Shown piece after piece: positions 1 to 8,079 of a stretch of DNA of 64,000 nucleotides (position 1 is its first letter; each line of letters begins with the position of its first letter). Under the pieces are notes generated by a model. It was not told the DNA's origin, did not search any database, and saw only the letters and a list, made by a program, of their open reading frames with translations. The stretch is from contig NZ_SRLB01000006.1 in assembly GCF_004745635.1 (NCBI RefSeq), forward strand, positions 248,001 through 312,000, given 5' to 3'. The translations under genes were made by a program, and so were the position numbers. The stretch is from Methylobacterium nonmethylotrophicum (GTDB taxonomy: Bacteria > Pseudomonadota > Alphaproteobacteria > Rhizobiales > Beijerinckiaceae).

Positions 1-825
1 CAGGACCGTCAGCTCGAAGCCGTAGGAGTTCGGCGCGACGTAGCGCTCCGACCAGGCGAACAGCGCGCCGGCGAGGCCCGCCAGCGCCGCGGAGATCACG
101 AAGGCGTAGACCTTGTAGCGGTAGACGCTGACGCCCATGCAGTCGCAGGCGATCGGCGAATCGCGCAGGGCCTCGAAGGCGCGGCCGAAGGGCGAGCGCA
201 CCACCCGGTTGACCACCAGGATGGTCAGGAGCAGGCAGGCGCAGACGAGATAGTAGAATTCGAGCCGGCGGCCCGCCGCGCCCCAGGGGGCCTGCATGCC
301 GATGAGCGAGAAGTCGAGGACGCGGGCCGGCGGCAGGGTGATGCCGAGCGGTCCGTTGGTCAGCTCCGTCATCTCGTTGATGAAGATCTGGATGATGGTG
401 CCGAAGGCGAGCGTCACCATGGCGAGGTAGGGCCCGCTGACCCGGAGTGCCGGAATCGCCAGCAAGAGCCCGAAGGCGGCGGTGACGCCGATGCCGGCGA
501 GCAGGCCCACCCAGAGCCCGAGCTTGAACTTGAGGAAGAGCACCGCGGCCGCGTAGGCGCCGACGCCGAACAGGCCGGCATGGCCCAGCGAGACCTGGCC
601 GGTATAGCCGACCACGATGTCGAGCCCGAGGATCAGGATCGCGTAGATCGCGATCACCACCAGCAGGTGGATGTAGTAGGTGCTGGTGACGACGTGCGGG
701 AAGGCCGCCAGGAAGACGACGAGGCACACGGCCCCGAGGAGGCCGACGAAGCGGCCGAGCCCGGCTTGAGGCACCGGCGGAGCGGTTTGCCGGGCCAGCG
801 CCGGCGCGGAGGCGGACTGCGCCAT
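1..825 (-). CDS. livM: Branched-chain amino-acid ABC transporter permease LivM (3' end outside window)
   Basis: Inner-membrane permease of a LIV-type (HAAT family) importer. It pairs with the LivH product at 899-1771 to form the channel. The visible 275 residues begin MAQSASAPALARQ, then show several hydrophobic spans and the family stretch around YTGQVSLGHAGLFGVGAY near residues 75-92. The later GPYLAMVTLAFGTIIQIF segment is also typical of LivM. The ATG at 825 is chosen because it precedes the first membrane segment. The C-terminus, and presumably livG and livF, lie beyond position 1. Substrate is inferred from the family only. Confidence 0.93.
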   Translation of the reverse strand, partial: MAQSASAPALARQTAPPVPQAGLGRFVGLLGAVCLVVFLAAFPHVVTSTYYIHLLVVIAIYAILILGLDIVVGYTGQVSLGHAGLFGVGAYAAAVLFLKFKLGLWVGLLAGIGVTAAFGLLLAIPALRVSGPYLAMVTLAFGTIIQIFINEMTELTNGPLGITLPPARVLDFSLIGMQAPWGAAGRRLEFYYLVCACLLLTILVVNRVVRSPFGRAFEALRDSPIACDCMGVSVYRYKVYAFVISAALAGLAGALFAWSERYVAPNSYGFELTVL

Positions 826-848
826 GATCGTGAGGAACCTTAGGAGAA

Positions 849-874
849 GCGGGAGCGACGAAGGCCGCTCCCGC
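849..874. promoter_or_regulatory. Intercistronic hairpin between livH and livM
   Basis: A perfect 9-bp inverted repeat (GCGGGAGCG at 849-857, CGCTCCCGC at 866-874) with an 8-nt loop lies in the 73-bp gap after livH. No U-run follows on the transcribed strand, so an mRNA-stabilising or partial-attenuation role is more likely than full termination. The role is inferred. Confidence 0.45.
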
Positions 875-898
875 GTTCCGGGAGCGGCGCGAAACGGA

Positions 899-1771
899 TC
901 AGACCTTCTTGATCACGGCCTTGCCGAACAGGCCGACCGGGCGCACCGCCAGCACGGCGAGGAGCAGGATCAGGCCGGGCACGTCCTTGTAGCCGGTCGA
1001 GATGTAGAAGCCGGTGAGCGTCTCGGCGACGCCGAGGATCAGCCCGCCGACGATCACGCCGAGGCCCGATTCGAGGCCGCCGATGATCGCGACCGCGAAG
1101 GCCTTGAGCGCCAGCACCGAGCCCATCGTGGCGCCGGTGAGCGTGACGGGGGCGACGAGCACGCCCGCGAAGGCCGCCGTCATGGCGCTGATCGAGTAGG
1201 ACAGGGTGATGACCTTCTGGGTGTTGATGCCCATCAGGCCGGCGGCGTCGATGTCGTTCGAGGTCGCCACCACCGCCTTGCCCCAGATCGAGCGGCGGTT
1301 GAACAGCTCGACCGCCAGCATCATCAGGAGCGCGCCGGCGACGATCATCAGCTCCATCGGCAGCACCCGGACGCCCCCGAAGGTCAGGGCGGTCTCCGGC
1401 AGCGGCGAGGGGAACTTCAGGTCGTCGCGGCCCCAGATGTTCTCGGCGACGTTCTTGAAGATGATCCCGAGCGCGATGGTGGCCATGATCCACCCGTACT
1501 CGGACTTGATCTTGACCGCCGGGCGCACGCCGAGGCGCTCGACCACGGCGCCGAGCGCGAAGCCGAAGACGAGGACGAGCGGCAGCATCAGCCAGTAGCC
1601 GGTGAACGGCACCAGGGTGAGGCCGAACAGGGCCCCCAGCATCAGGGCCTCGCCCTGGCCGAAATTCAGGGTCTTCGATGTCGCGAAGGTGAGCTGGTAG
1701 CCGAAGGCGATCGCGGCGTAGATCATGCCGACGGCGATGCCGCTCGCCACCAGCTGAAGGAAGATTTGCAT
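899..1771 (-). CDS. livH: Branched-chain amino-acid ABC transporter permease LivH
   Basis: Inner-membrane permease of the same importer as livK and livM. The 290-residue protein starts MQIFLQLVASGIAVGMIYAA, is almost wholly hydrophobic, and carries the LivH signature LNFGQGEALMLGAL near residue 35, equivalent to the usual NFAHG(E/D) motif. A glycine-rich stretch, AVAIIGGLESGLGVIVGG, sits near residue 235, where the family has its EAA-like cytoplasmic loop. Length matches the family. It follows livK by 61 bp and precedes livM by 73 bp. Each gap contains a hairpin, as is common when the binding protein must be made in excess. Confidence 0.93.
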   Translation of the reverse strand: MQIFLQLVASGIAVGMIYAAIAFGYQLTFATSKTLNFGQGEALMLGALFGLTLVPFTGYWLMLPLVLVFGFALGAVVERLGVRPAVKIKSEYGWIMATIALGIIFKNVAENIWGRDDLKFPSPLPETALTFGGVRVLPMELMIVAGALLMMLAVELFNRRSIWGKAVVATSNDIDAAGLMGINTQKVITLSYSISAMTAAFAGVLVAPVTLTGATMGSVLALKAFAVAIIGGLESGLGVIVGGLILGVAETLTGFYISTGYKDVPGLILLLAVLAVRPVGLFGKAVIKKV

Positions 1772-1794
1772 GACCGGACTCGTCTCGACGTAAA

Positions 1795-1821
1795 GGGGCC
1801 CCGCAGGAACAGCGGGGCCCC
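1795..1821. promoter_or_regulatory. GC-rich hairpin downstream of livK
   Basis: GGGGCCCCG (1795-1803) and CGGGGCCCC (1813-1821) form a perfect 9-bp stem with a 9-nt loop between the livK stop and the livH start. In the transcribed (minus) direction it is followed by only a short CCTTTACG. It is probably a leaky terminator or 3'-end stabiliser that raises livK mRNA over the permease genes. The role is inferred from comparable binding-protein operons. Confidence 0.5.
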
Positions 1822-1832
1822 GGTCTCAAGGC

Positions 1833-3047
1833 TCAGTTCGAGGCCTTCTCCTTGACGCGGACGACGCCGGCATTCTTGGCGTCCTCCTCCTTGGCGTAGA
1901 CGATCTTGCCGTCCTGCACCTTGCCGAACACCACCATGTTGCGGGTGATGGCGTTGTGGTCCTTCGGCGTGAACGGCTTGTCGTAGGTGGTGACCACGCC
2001 CTCGACCTTGGTCTTCAGGTCCTCGAGCGCCGCGCGCACCTTCGGGCCCTCGGTCGAGCCGGCCTGCTTGATCGCGGCGGCCAGCAGGTAGACCGAGTCG
2101 TAGCCTTGCGCGCCCGCCACCGGGGTCGGGATCTTGTTGACCTTGAAGGAGCTGTAATAGCCCTCGAGGAAGGACTTGCGGCGGGGCAGCGTCTTATCCT
2201 CGATGAAGGTCTGGGGCATGATCACGCCGTTGCCGTTCGCCCCGGCGATGTCGATGAAGCTCTGCATCGAGGCCGGCCACGAGGTGATCATCGGCACCTT
2301 CCAGCCGAGCTTGGCCATGCCGTTGGCGATCTGGGCCAGCTCCGGGCCGATGCCGTAGGCCAGGATCACGTCCGCGCCCGCCGCCTGCGACTTCAGCAGC
2401 TGGGGCGTCATGTCGACGTCCTTGATGTTGAACTTCTCCACCGCGACCGGCTTGACGCCCTTGGCCTTGAGGTACTTCTCCAGGTCCTCGCGGCCGAGCT
2501 GGCCGTAATTGGTCGAGTCGGCCAGGATCGCGATCTTCTTGAAGCCCTGGGCGATCGCCTCGTCGGCCATCATGCCGGCCTGCAGCACGTCGTAGGCCGA
2601 GGTGCGGAAGACGTAGTTCGAATCGTAGTCCGGCGGGTTGAACTGGTTGGTGATGATCGTGCCGGTGGCCACGTTGTTGATCACCGGGATCTCGGCTTCC
2701 TGGTAGAAGCGCTGGGCGGCGAGCGCCACGCCGGTGTTGATGAAGCCGAGGGTGGCGACCACCTTCTCCTTGTTGATCAGCTCCTGGGCGACCTGGGCGC
2801 CGACCTCGTTCTTGGCCTCGTCGTCGCGCTCGACGAGCTGGATCTGGCGCCCGAGCACGCCGCCGCTCTTGTTGATCTCCTCGGCGGCGAGCCGCACGCC
2901 GTCGCGCATCGACACGCCCATCGACGAGGAGCCGCCGGTATAGGGGCCGGTCACGCCGATCTTGATCGGGTCGGCCGCGTAGGCCGGGACCGCGAAGGCG
3001 GTCGCGCAGGCGAGCGCCGCGGCGAGCGCGGTCAGGGATGAGCGCAT
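1833..3047 (-). CDS. livK: LIV-type ABC transporter periplasmic substrate-binding protein
   Basis: Periplasmic binding protein (Peripla_BP_6 family), 404 residues. The start at 3047 is supported by GGAGG six bases upstream and by the Sec signal peptide that follows (MRSSLTALAAALACATAFA, cleavage after AYA). The mature protein opens ADPIKIGVTGPYTGGSSS, the typical LivK first strand and ligand loop. It is the first gene of the livK-livH-livM unit. The ligand could be a branched-chain amino acid or another small carboxylate or amide. The sequence does not settle which. Confidence 0.92.
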   Translation of the reverse strand: MRSSLTALAAALACATAFAVPAYAADPIKIGVTGPYTGGSSSMGVSMRDGVRLAAEEINKSGGVLGRQIQLVERDDEAKNEVGAQVAQELINKEKVVATLGFINTGVALAAQRFYQEAEIPVINNVATGTIITNQFNPPDYDSNYVFRTSAYDVLQAGMMADEAIAQGFKKIAILADSTNYGQLGREDLEKYLKAKGVKPVAVEKFNIKDVDMTPQLLKSQAAGADVILAYGIGPELAQIANGMAKLGWKVPMITSWPASMQSFIDIAGANGNGVIMPQTFIEDKTLPRRKSFLEGYYSSFKVNKIPTPVAGAQGYDSVYLLAAAIKQAGSTEGPKVRAALEDLKTKVEGVVTTYDKPFTPKDHNAITRNMVVFGKVQDGKIVYAKEEDAKNAGVVRVKEKASN

Positions 3048-3111
3048 CTGGATTCCTCCGGGCACCGTTTCTTGCCGTCCCGGCCTTCGCGGCCGGGCTT
3101 CGGGGTGCCGG

Positions 3112-3140
3112 ATAGAACCCAAAGTGGCAGCGCTTGTCGA
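3112..3140 (-). promoter_or_regulatory. Candidate sigma-70-type promoter of livK
   Basis: On the minus strand TCGACA (3135-3140) and TTCTAT (3112-3117) are separated by exactly 17 bp, 65-75 bp upstream of the livK start. The intervening leader holds a perfect hairpin (3079-3085 with 3091-3097, CCCGGCC/GGCCGGG). This is a match by eye only. Confidence 0.4.
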
Positions 3141-3247
3141 GCGCGTCTTTCGATCTAGAGAGACGGGCGTGAGCGGGGGCAGAGTGCTGAGAGGCAGTTC
3201 GATACGGCGGGGCGAGTCGAGAGTGTGATCCTTGATGGATCTCCGCG

Positions 3248-3387
3248 CCATCCCGGGGCCCGGCGCGGCCGGGAACCCGGGATCCTTGAAGGCTGACGCT
3301 GGAGGAGGACTTGGACCGCGGTCCGGATTCTCCTGCATCGTCGGCGTTCGCGAATACCGGGTCCTCGGCTGCACTGCCCCGGGATGA
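3248..3387. repeat. Dispersed palindromic repeat, family 2 (copy 1), in the livK upstream gap
   Basis: The 408-bp gap 3048-3455 has no convincing gene. It holds the livK promoter and this element. Arms CATCCCGGGG (3249-3258) and CCCCGGGATG (3377-3386) are inverted. An internal AACCCGGGATCC box resembles the copies at 45215-45350 and 59556-59692. It is probably a REP/MITE-like intergenic repeat. Confidence 0.5.
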
Positions 3388-3455
3388 TGTCGCGAGTACC
3401 GGATCCGGCGATCAACTTGCGGGAGGGGACCAGGCGAGCGCGCGCCCGGCGCCCC

Positions 3456-4439
3456 TCACTCCTTCGCGGGCTCGTCCTTGCCGGGCACCTGCGTGATGCC
3501 GCCGATCACCCGTACCGGGCGATTGCCCTCGGGCGGGGTCTTCCAGCCGCCGTCGGCGGACTTCGCCTCCGGGGCCTTGGGCGCGGCGGCGTCGGCGGCC
3601 TTGGTCTCCGGCTTCGGGGCGGGCTCGGCCTTCGGTGCCAGGGGCGGTACCAAGGCGGCCGGGGTCTCGGGTTTCTCGGGCGGCTTGGTGCGGGCCGCAG
3701 TTTTGCGGGGCGCCTCGGGCTTCGGGCCCTCGTGCGTGGTCTCGCGGCGCGGGCCGGCGCCGCCGCGGGCGGCCGGGCTGTCGGGGTTGAGGCCGAGGGG
3801 GTTCGGTCCGGCGGCGCTCGGCGCGCGGGCGGCGGCGGAGGGCGCCTGGACCGGGGGCAGGGCCTGCGGCAGCGGCCGGGCCGCGACGCGGCGCTCCTCG
3901 GGGCGGAGATCGGCCGGCGGCAGCGGCTCGCCCCGGGAGAGCGGCATCGGCGGCGGGTAGGGTCCGCCCACGCGGGGGCCGTCGTCGCGGGAGCCGCGCT
4001 CGCGCAGGATCCCGTCCCGCGGCGCCGGCGGGCGGATGTCGGCCTCGGTCCAGCCGAAGCCCGGGCGGCGGCCGCCGGGGATCGTGCCGGGGGGAATCAG
4101 CGGCGCCTCCAGGCGCTCGCGGTCGAGGATGCGGCCGGAGCGGGCATCGACGACGAGCTGCACCCGGTTGCCCCACGGGCTGTCGGCCTCGACCCGGTAG
4201 GTCTCGCCGTCGAAGCGCGGATGGCTCATGCCCGAATAGCCGGCACGGCCGAGGCGGACGATCACCGCCCGGGGCGGCAGGATCGCGTCGACCTCGTCCT
4301 CCTCGATGAAGACCCGGTAGCCCTGCGCCTGCGCGGGCCTGGTCAGCGACGCGCTGGCGATGAGCGTGGCGGCGAGCGCGGCGAGGAGTGCCGCGCCCGT
4401 CACGGACCGCGTACCCGTCTTCGACGGCAGTGCAGTCAT
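3456..4439 (-). CDS. Secreted PepSY-like, proline/alanine-rich hypothetical protein
   Basis: 327 residues with no recognised enzyme motif. The N-terminus has a hydrophobic span (about residues 12-33) ending TRPAQAQ, consistent with a signal peptide. Residues about 40-100 look like a PepSY-type fold (RVEADSPWGNRVQLVVDAR followed by SGRILDRERL). The rest is low complexity, rich in Pro, Ala, Arg and Lys, and probably unstructured in the periplasm or envelope. The start at 4439 is chosen as the ATG just before the signal peptide. The stand-alone gene has no operon partner, and its function is unknown. Confidence 0.7.
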   Translation of the reverse strand: MTALPSKTGTRSVTGAALLAALAATLIASASLTRPAQAQGYRVFIEEDEVDAILPPRAVIVRLGRAGYSGMSHPRFDGETYRVEADSPWGNRVQLVVDARSGRILDRERLEAPLIPPGTIPGGRRPGFGWTEADIRPPAPRDGILRERGSRDDGPRVGGPYPPPMPLSRGEPLPPADLRPEERRVAARPLPQALPPVQAPSAAARAPSAAGPNPLGLNPDSPAARGGAGPRRETTHEGPKPEAPRKTAARTKPPEKPETPAALVPPLAPKAEPAPKPETKAADAAAPKAPEAKSADGGWKTPPEGNRPVRVIGGITQVPGKDEPAKE

Positions 4440-4631
4440 CGTCCCGCATTCCCTTGTTTCCGGGGTCGTGCCGGGCGTGCAGCCCCGCATTCCCCTCGTG
4501 CTCGGACAAGAAACCGTTAACCGCGGGAATGAGGCGGGATTGCGGGAGCGCTGCCGTGGCAAGGCCTTCGGCGGCATCGTCTTTCGGCTAAGGGATGGCG
4601 TGAGCGCCCGCTCGCCCCGGAGGACACCCTC

Positions 4632-5246
4632 ATGCCACGCCGTCTCGCCACCCTCCTCGTCGCCCTCGCGCCCTGCGCCGCCCTCGCGCAGGAGCGGCTG
4701 CCGACGATTCCGCCGGCCCAGTACAGCCCGGAGCAGAAGCAGGCCTCGGAGGCGTTCGAGGCCGCCCGCAAGGTGCCGGTCTTCGGGCCGTTCGAGCCCC
4801 TGATGCACTCGCCGGAGGTGATGACCCTGGCGCGCTCCATGGGCGATTACCTGCGCTACAAGCCGAAGATCGGCACCACGCTCTCCGAGCTGGTCATCCT
4901 GGTCAATGCCCGCCACTGGACGCAGGACTACGAGTGGTACGTCCACGCGCCGATCGCCCGGAAGGTCGGGATCGCCCCCGAGACCATCGCGGCGATCCGC
5001 GACGGCCGCCGCCCGGCCGGCCTGCCGGAGGACCAGGAGGCGGCCTACGACTTCACCAGCGAGCTCCTGCAGAACAAGCGGGTCTCGGACGCGACCTTCG
5101 CGCGGGCTGAAAAGCTCTTCGGCAAGCCGGGCGTCGTCGACCTGACGGCGGTGAGCGGCTACTACACGTTCCTGGCGATGGAGCTCAACGTCGCCCGCTA
5201 TCCCCTGCCGAAGGACGGGACGCCGCTGCCGCGGCTGCCGGACTAG
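4632..5246 (+). CDS. Secreted carboxymuconolactone decarboxylase (AhpD-fold) family protein
   Basis: 204 residues. An N-terminal signal peptide (cut after ALAQ, residue 20) is followed by a CMD/AhpD-type all-helical domain. The recognisable segment is TLSELVILVNARHWTQDYEW with a conserved EW-x2-H, as in gamma-carboxymuconolactone decarboxylase relatives. There is no CxxC pair, so AhpD-like peroxidase chemistry is unlikely. An RBS-like GGAGG lies just before the ATG. It is transcribed alone, divergent from the PepSY-like gene. The exact reaction is unknown. Confidence 0.8.
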   Translation: MPRRLATLLVALAPCAALAQERLPTIPPAQYSPEQKQASEAFEAARKVPVFGPFEPLMHSPEVMTLARSMGDYLRYKPKIGTTLSELVILVNARHWTQDYEWYVHAPIARKVGIAPETIAAIRDGRRPAGLPEDQEAAYDFTSELLQNKRVSDATFARAEKLFGKPGVVDLTAVSGYYTFLAMELNVARYPLPKDGTPLPRLPD

Positions 5247-5337
5247 CCCCCCGCCCGCCGGGCGAGCCGGTGGGTCACGGCGAACGCGGCGTGAGCCTGA
5301 GGCCGCGGCACGCCGCCTGCCCGCGGCACCGGACGGC

Positions 5338-7989
5338 TCACGCGGACAACGCCGCCGGCCGCTCGCCCGGCACGCACAGGGCCGCGAAGTCCTCGGGCGG
5401 CATCGGCCGGCCGAACAGGTAGCCCTGCGCCTCCTTGCAGCCCTTCGCCCGCAGGCGCCCGCACATCGCCTCGGTCTCGACGCCCTCGGCGATCACCCCG
5501 AGGCCGAGGCTGTGGCCGAGGCTCAGCACCGACCGCACGATCGCCCGGTCCTGGCTCGACACCTCCATGCCCTGCACGAACGAGCGGTCGATCTTCAGCC
5601 GTGTGAGCGGGAAGCGCTTGAGAAGGCTGAGGGAGGCGTAGCCGGTGCCGTAATCGTCGAAGGCGAGCCCGATGCCGAGGTCGCGGAGCGCGCGGAGCGG
5701 GGCGATCAGGGCCTCGTCGTGCTGCAGGATGATGGTCTCGGTGATCTCGAGCTCGAGGGCGGAGCCCGGCAGGCCGGTTTCGGCGAGGGCGGCCCGGACC
5801 TCGTCGACGAGGCTCGCGGCGTGGAACTGCGCGCCGAACAGGTTGACGCCGACGCGCAGGTCCGGGGCGCCGGCCGCGCGCCAGGCGGCGGCCTGGGCGC
5901 AGGCCTCGCGCAGCACCCAGCGGCCGACCGGGGCGGCGAGGGGGCTGGCCTCGAGCGGCGCCAGGAACGCGGCCGGGGCGAGGAGCCCGAGCTGCGGGTG
6001 GCGCCAGCGGATCAGCGCCTCGGCGCCGACGATCCGGCGGGTCCGCAGGCAGACCTGCGGCTGGTAGAACAGCGCGAACTCCCCCGCCGCGAGCGCCTGC
6101 GGCAATTCCTGCTGGCGCGCGGTCCAGACCAGGGTGGCCTCGCGCATCGCCGGCGTGAACAGGCGGTGGCAGTGCCGCCCGGCGCGCTTGGCCTCGTAGA
6201 GCGCCATGTCGGCGCAGGCGAGGAGCGCGTCGCTGAGCGGCCCGTGCAGGGGGCTCAGCGCGATGCCGATGCTCGCCCCGAGATGGATGCTCCGATCGCC
6301 GAGCGGGAACGGCTCGGACAGGCCGTGCAGGAGCGCCTCGGCGACCGCGATCGCCGCCGCGGCGTCGCCGCAGCCCGGCAGCAGCACCGCGAATTCGTCC
6401 CCGCCCATCCGGGCGACGAGGCCGTCGACGATGTCATGCCGCGCGATGCAGGCGGCCAGGCGCGCGCCGGCCTGCCGGATCAGGTCGTCGCCGGCCTCGT
6501 GGCCCAGCGTGTCGTTGATCGTCTTGAAGCCGTCGAGGTCGATCATCAGGGCGGCCGCCGCAGCGCGGTCGGGCGCCTCGGCGACCTGCGCCATCGCCCG
6601 GGCGAGGCCCCGGCGGTTGCTCATCCCGGTCAGGCCGTCGGTCTCGGCCTGCCGGCGCAGGGTCGCGATCAGGCGGGCGCGCTCGCCCATCCGCTCTTCC
6701 AGCACCGCGAGCCCGTCGAACAGCCGCCGGATCTCGGTGATGCGCAGGGCCGGCGCGCCGCCTGGCGGCGGCCGGATCCCGGGCGGCAGGGCCGTGCCCT
6801 GCGACAGGGCCACCACGGTCTCCCGCGCGACCAGCAGCGGCCGCAGCACCGAGGCGCGCAGCGATTGCAGCAGGACGGCCAGCAGGGACAGGACCGTGAC
6901 CGTGCCGCAGGCCACCGCCACGAGGCGCGCGCGCACGGCGTCGCGCTCGGCCGCGAAGCCCTCGACCATGCCGGCGAGGTAGCGGTCGCGCAGGGCCTCG
7001 ACCGGCTTCAGGGTCGGCACGTAGCGGTGGGTGAGCGCGTCGGCCCCGAGCGTGTAGCGGCCCGAGACCTGCCCCTCGGCGATCGCCGCCGTGATCAGGC
7101 CGAGCCCGCCCTCCACGAAGGTCGTCTCGACCTCGCGCAGGAGCCCTTCGAGGGGCTGGCCGGGCCCGAAGGCGGACTGCCCGCGCAGCAGCCGCATGAG
7201 CTCGAGGATGCGGCCCCGCATCTGCACCGCCTCGGCGACCCGCTCCGGCGTGAGGGGCTGGCGCACCGCGACGGCCGGGATGATGGCCGAGCCGATCCGG
7301 CCGCCATATTCGCGCAGGTCGCTCACCACGTGGCCGATCAGGCCCGCGCCGACAAGGGCCGGATCGGCCCGGCCGATCTCGCGGATCTCCCAGGCGACGG
7401 CGTCCTGGAAGATGTCCACCACGGCGATCATCCGGGCGACCGCGGCCCCGACATCCTCCAGGCGCCGCTCGGCGGGCGGCAGCCCGGCCACCCGGTCGAC
7501 GTCCCGCCGCGCCGCGTCGAGCTGCGCGGCCGTCGCCTCCAGGAACCGGGCGGGCACCTCCGGCGCCCCGGCGGACCGGGCCGGAGCGACGAGCCCCGCC
7601 AGGGCCCCGTCGCTCGCCGCCCGGAACGCCGCGAGCCGCGCCTGCGCCGCCGGATCGCTGCCGGGCGCGATCGCCATCAGGACGTTCGAGGGTCCGCGCT
7701 CGGCCGAGAGGCGGTTGGCCGCCTCGAGGATCTGGCGCAGCCGGCTGATGCGCATCAGGTTGTGCTGGCCGTCGCGGTAGGCGGCGATCGACGGCGCGAC
7801 CACGATCGCAGTCAGGGCCAGGAGGCCGGCCGCGATCAGGAAAGCCGCGCCCCGCAGCCGGCGCTCGAGCCTGAGCTCCTGCCCGCGCCGCCCGCTTCCG
7901 TCCTGTCCGGAGGTCGCGGACCGCGTCGGTGTAAGGTGATGCACGATGAGCCTCGAAAACCAGCCGGCAGGATGCGCGGGCACGCACAC
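5338..7989 (-). CDS. Membrane-bound GGDEF-EAL cyclic-di-GMP turnover protein
   Basis: Up to 883 residues. Two membrane spans (about 47-68 and 355-378) flank a periplasmic sensor region whose first part (RLSAERGPSNVLM) recalls NIT-type sensing domains. A GGDEF domain follows, with an intact GGDEF motif near residue 530, and then an EAL domain with intact EAL near 657 (GAEALIRWRHP). The active-site motifs look intact, so both diguanylate cyclase and phosphodiesterase activity are possible. No RxxD inhibitory site precedes GGDEF. The start is uncertain: a GTG at 7944 preceded by GAGG is a good alternative to the codon at 7989. The gene is single. Confidence 0.9.
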   Translation of the reverse strand: MCVPAHPAGWFSRLIVHHLTPTRSATSGQDGSGRRGQELRLERRLRGAAFLIAAGLLALTAIVVAPSIAAYRDGQHNLMRISRLRQILEAANRLSAERGPSNVLMAIAPGSDPAAQARLAAFRAASDGALAGLVAPARSAGAPEVPARFLEATAAQLDAARRDVDRVAGLPPAERRLEDVGAAVARMIAVVDIFQDAVAWEIREIGRADPALVGAGLIGHVVSDLREYGGRIGSAIIPAVAVRQPLTPERVAEAVQMRGRILELMRLLRGQSAFGPGQPLEGLLREVETTFVEGGLGLITAAIAEGQVSGRYTLGADALTHRYVPTLKPVEALRDRYLAGMVEGFAAERDAVRARLVAVACGTVTVLSLLAVLLQSLRASVLRPLLVARETVVALSQGTALPPGIRPPPGGAPALRITEIRRLFDGLAVLEERMGERARLIATLRRQAETDGLTGMSNRRGLARAMAQVAEAPDRAAAAALMIDLDGFKTINDTLGHEAGDDLIRQAGARLAACIARHDIVDGLVARMGGDEFAVLLPGCGDAAAAIAVAEALLHGLSEPFPLGDRSIHLGASIGIALSPLHGPLSDALLACADMALYEAKRAGRHCHRLFTPAMREATLVWTARQQELPQALAAGEFALFYQPQVCLRTRRIVGAEALIRWRHPQLGLLAPAAFLAPLEASPLAAPVGRWVLREACAQAAAWRAAGAPDLRVGVNLFGAQFHAASLVDEVRAALAETGLPGSALELEITETIILQHDEALIAPLRALRDLGIGLAFDDYGTGYASLSLLKRFPLTRLKIDRSFVQGMEVSSQDRAIVRSVLSLGHSLGLGVIAEGVETEAMCGRLRAKGCKEAQGYLFGRPMPPEDFAALCVPGERPAALSA

Positions 7990-8079
7990 ACCGTCGTCAC
8001 GGGCTAAATCGGAATCATTGCGGAATGCTTAGTCTGTAAGGCCTTGGCTCGGTAAAAGCCGTAGATGAGAGGCGCGAAA

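Noticed and set aside
3155..3415. 86-codon minus-strand frame between livK and the PepSY-like gene
   Set aside because: It spans a family 2 repeat and the livK promoter side; translation is low complexity and has no RBS.
5512..8007. 831-codon open frame opposite the GGDEF-EAL gene
   Set aside because: Shadow frame of an intact two-domain enzyme.
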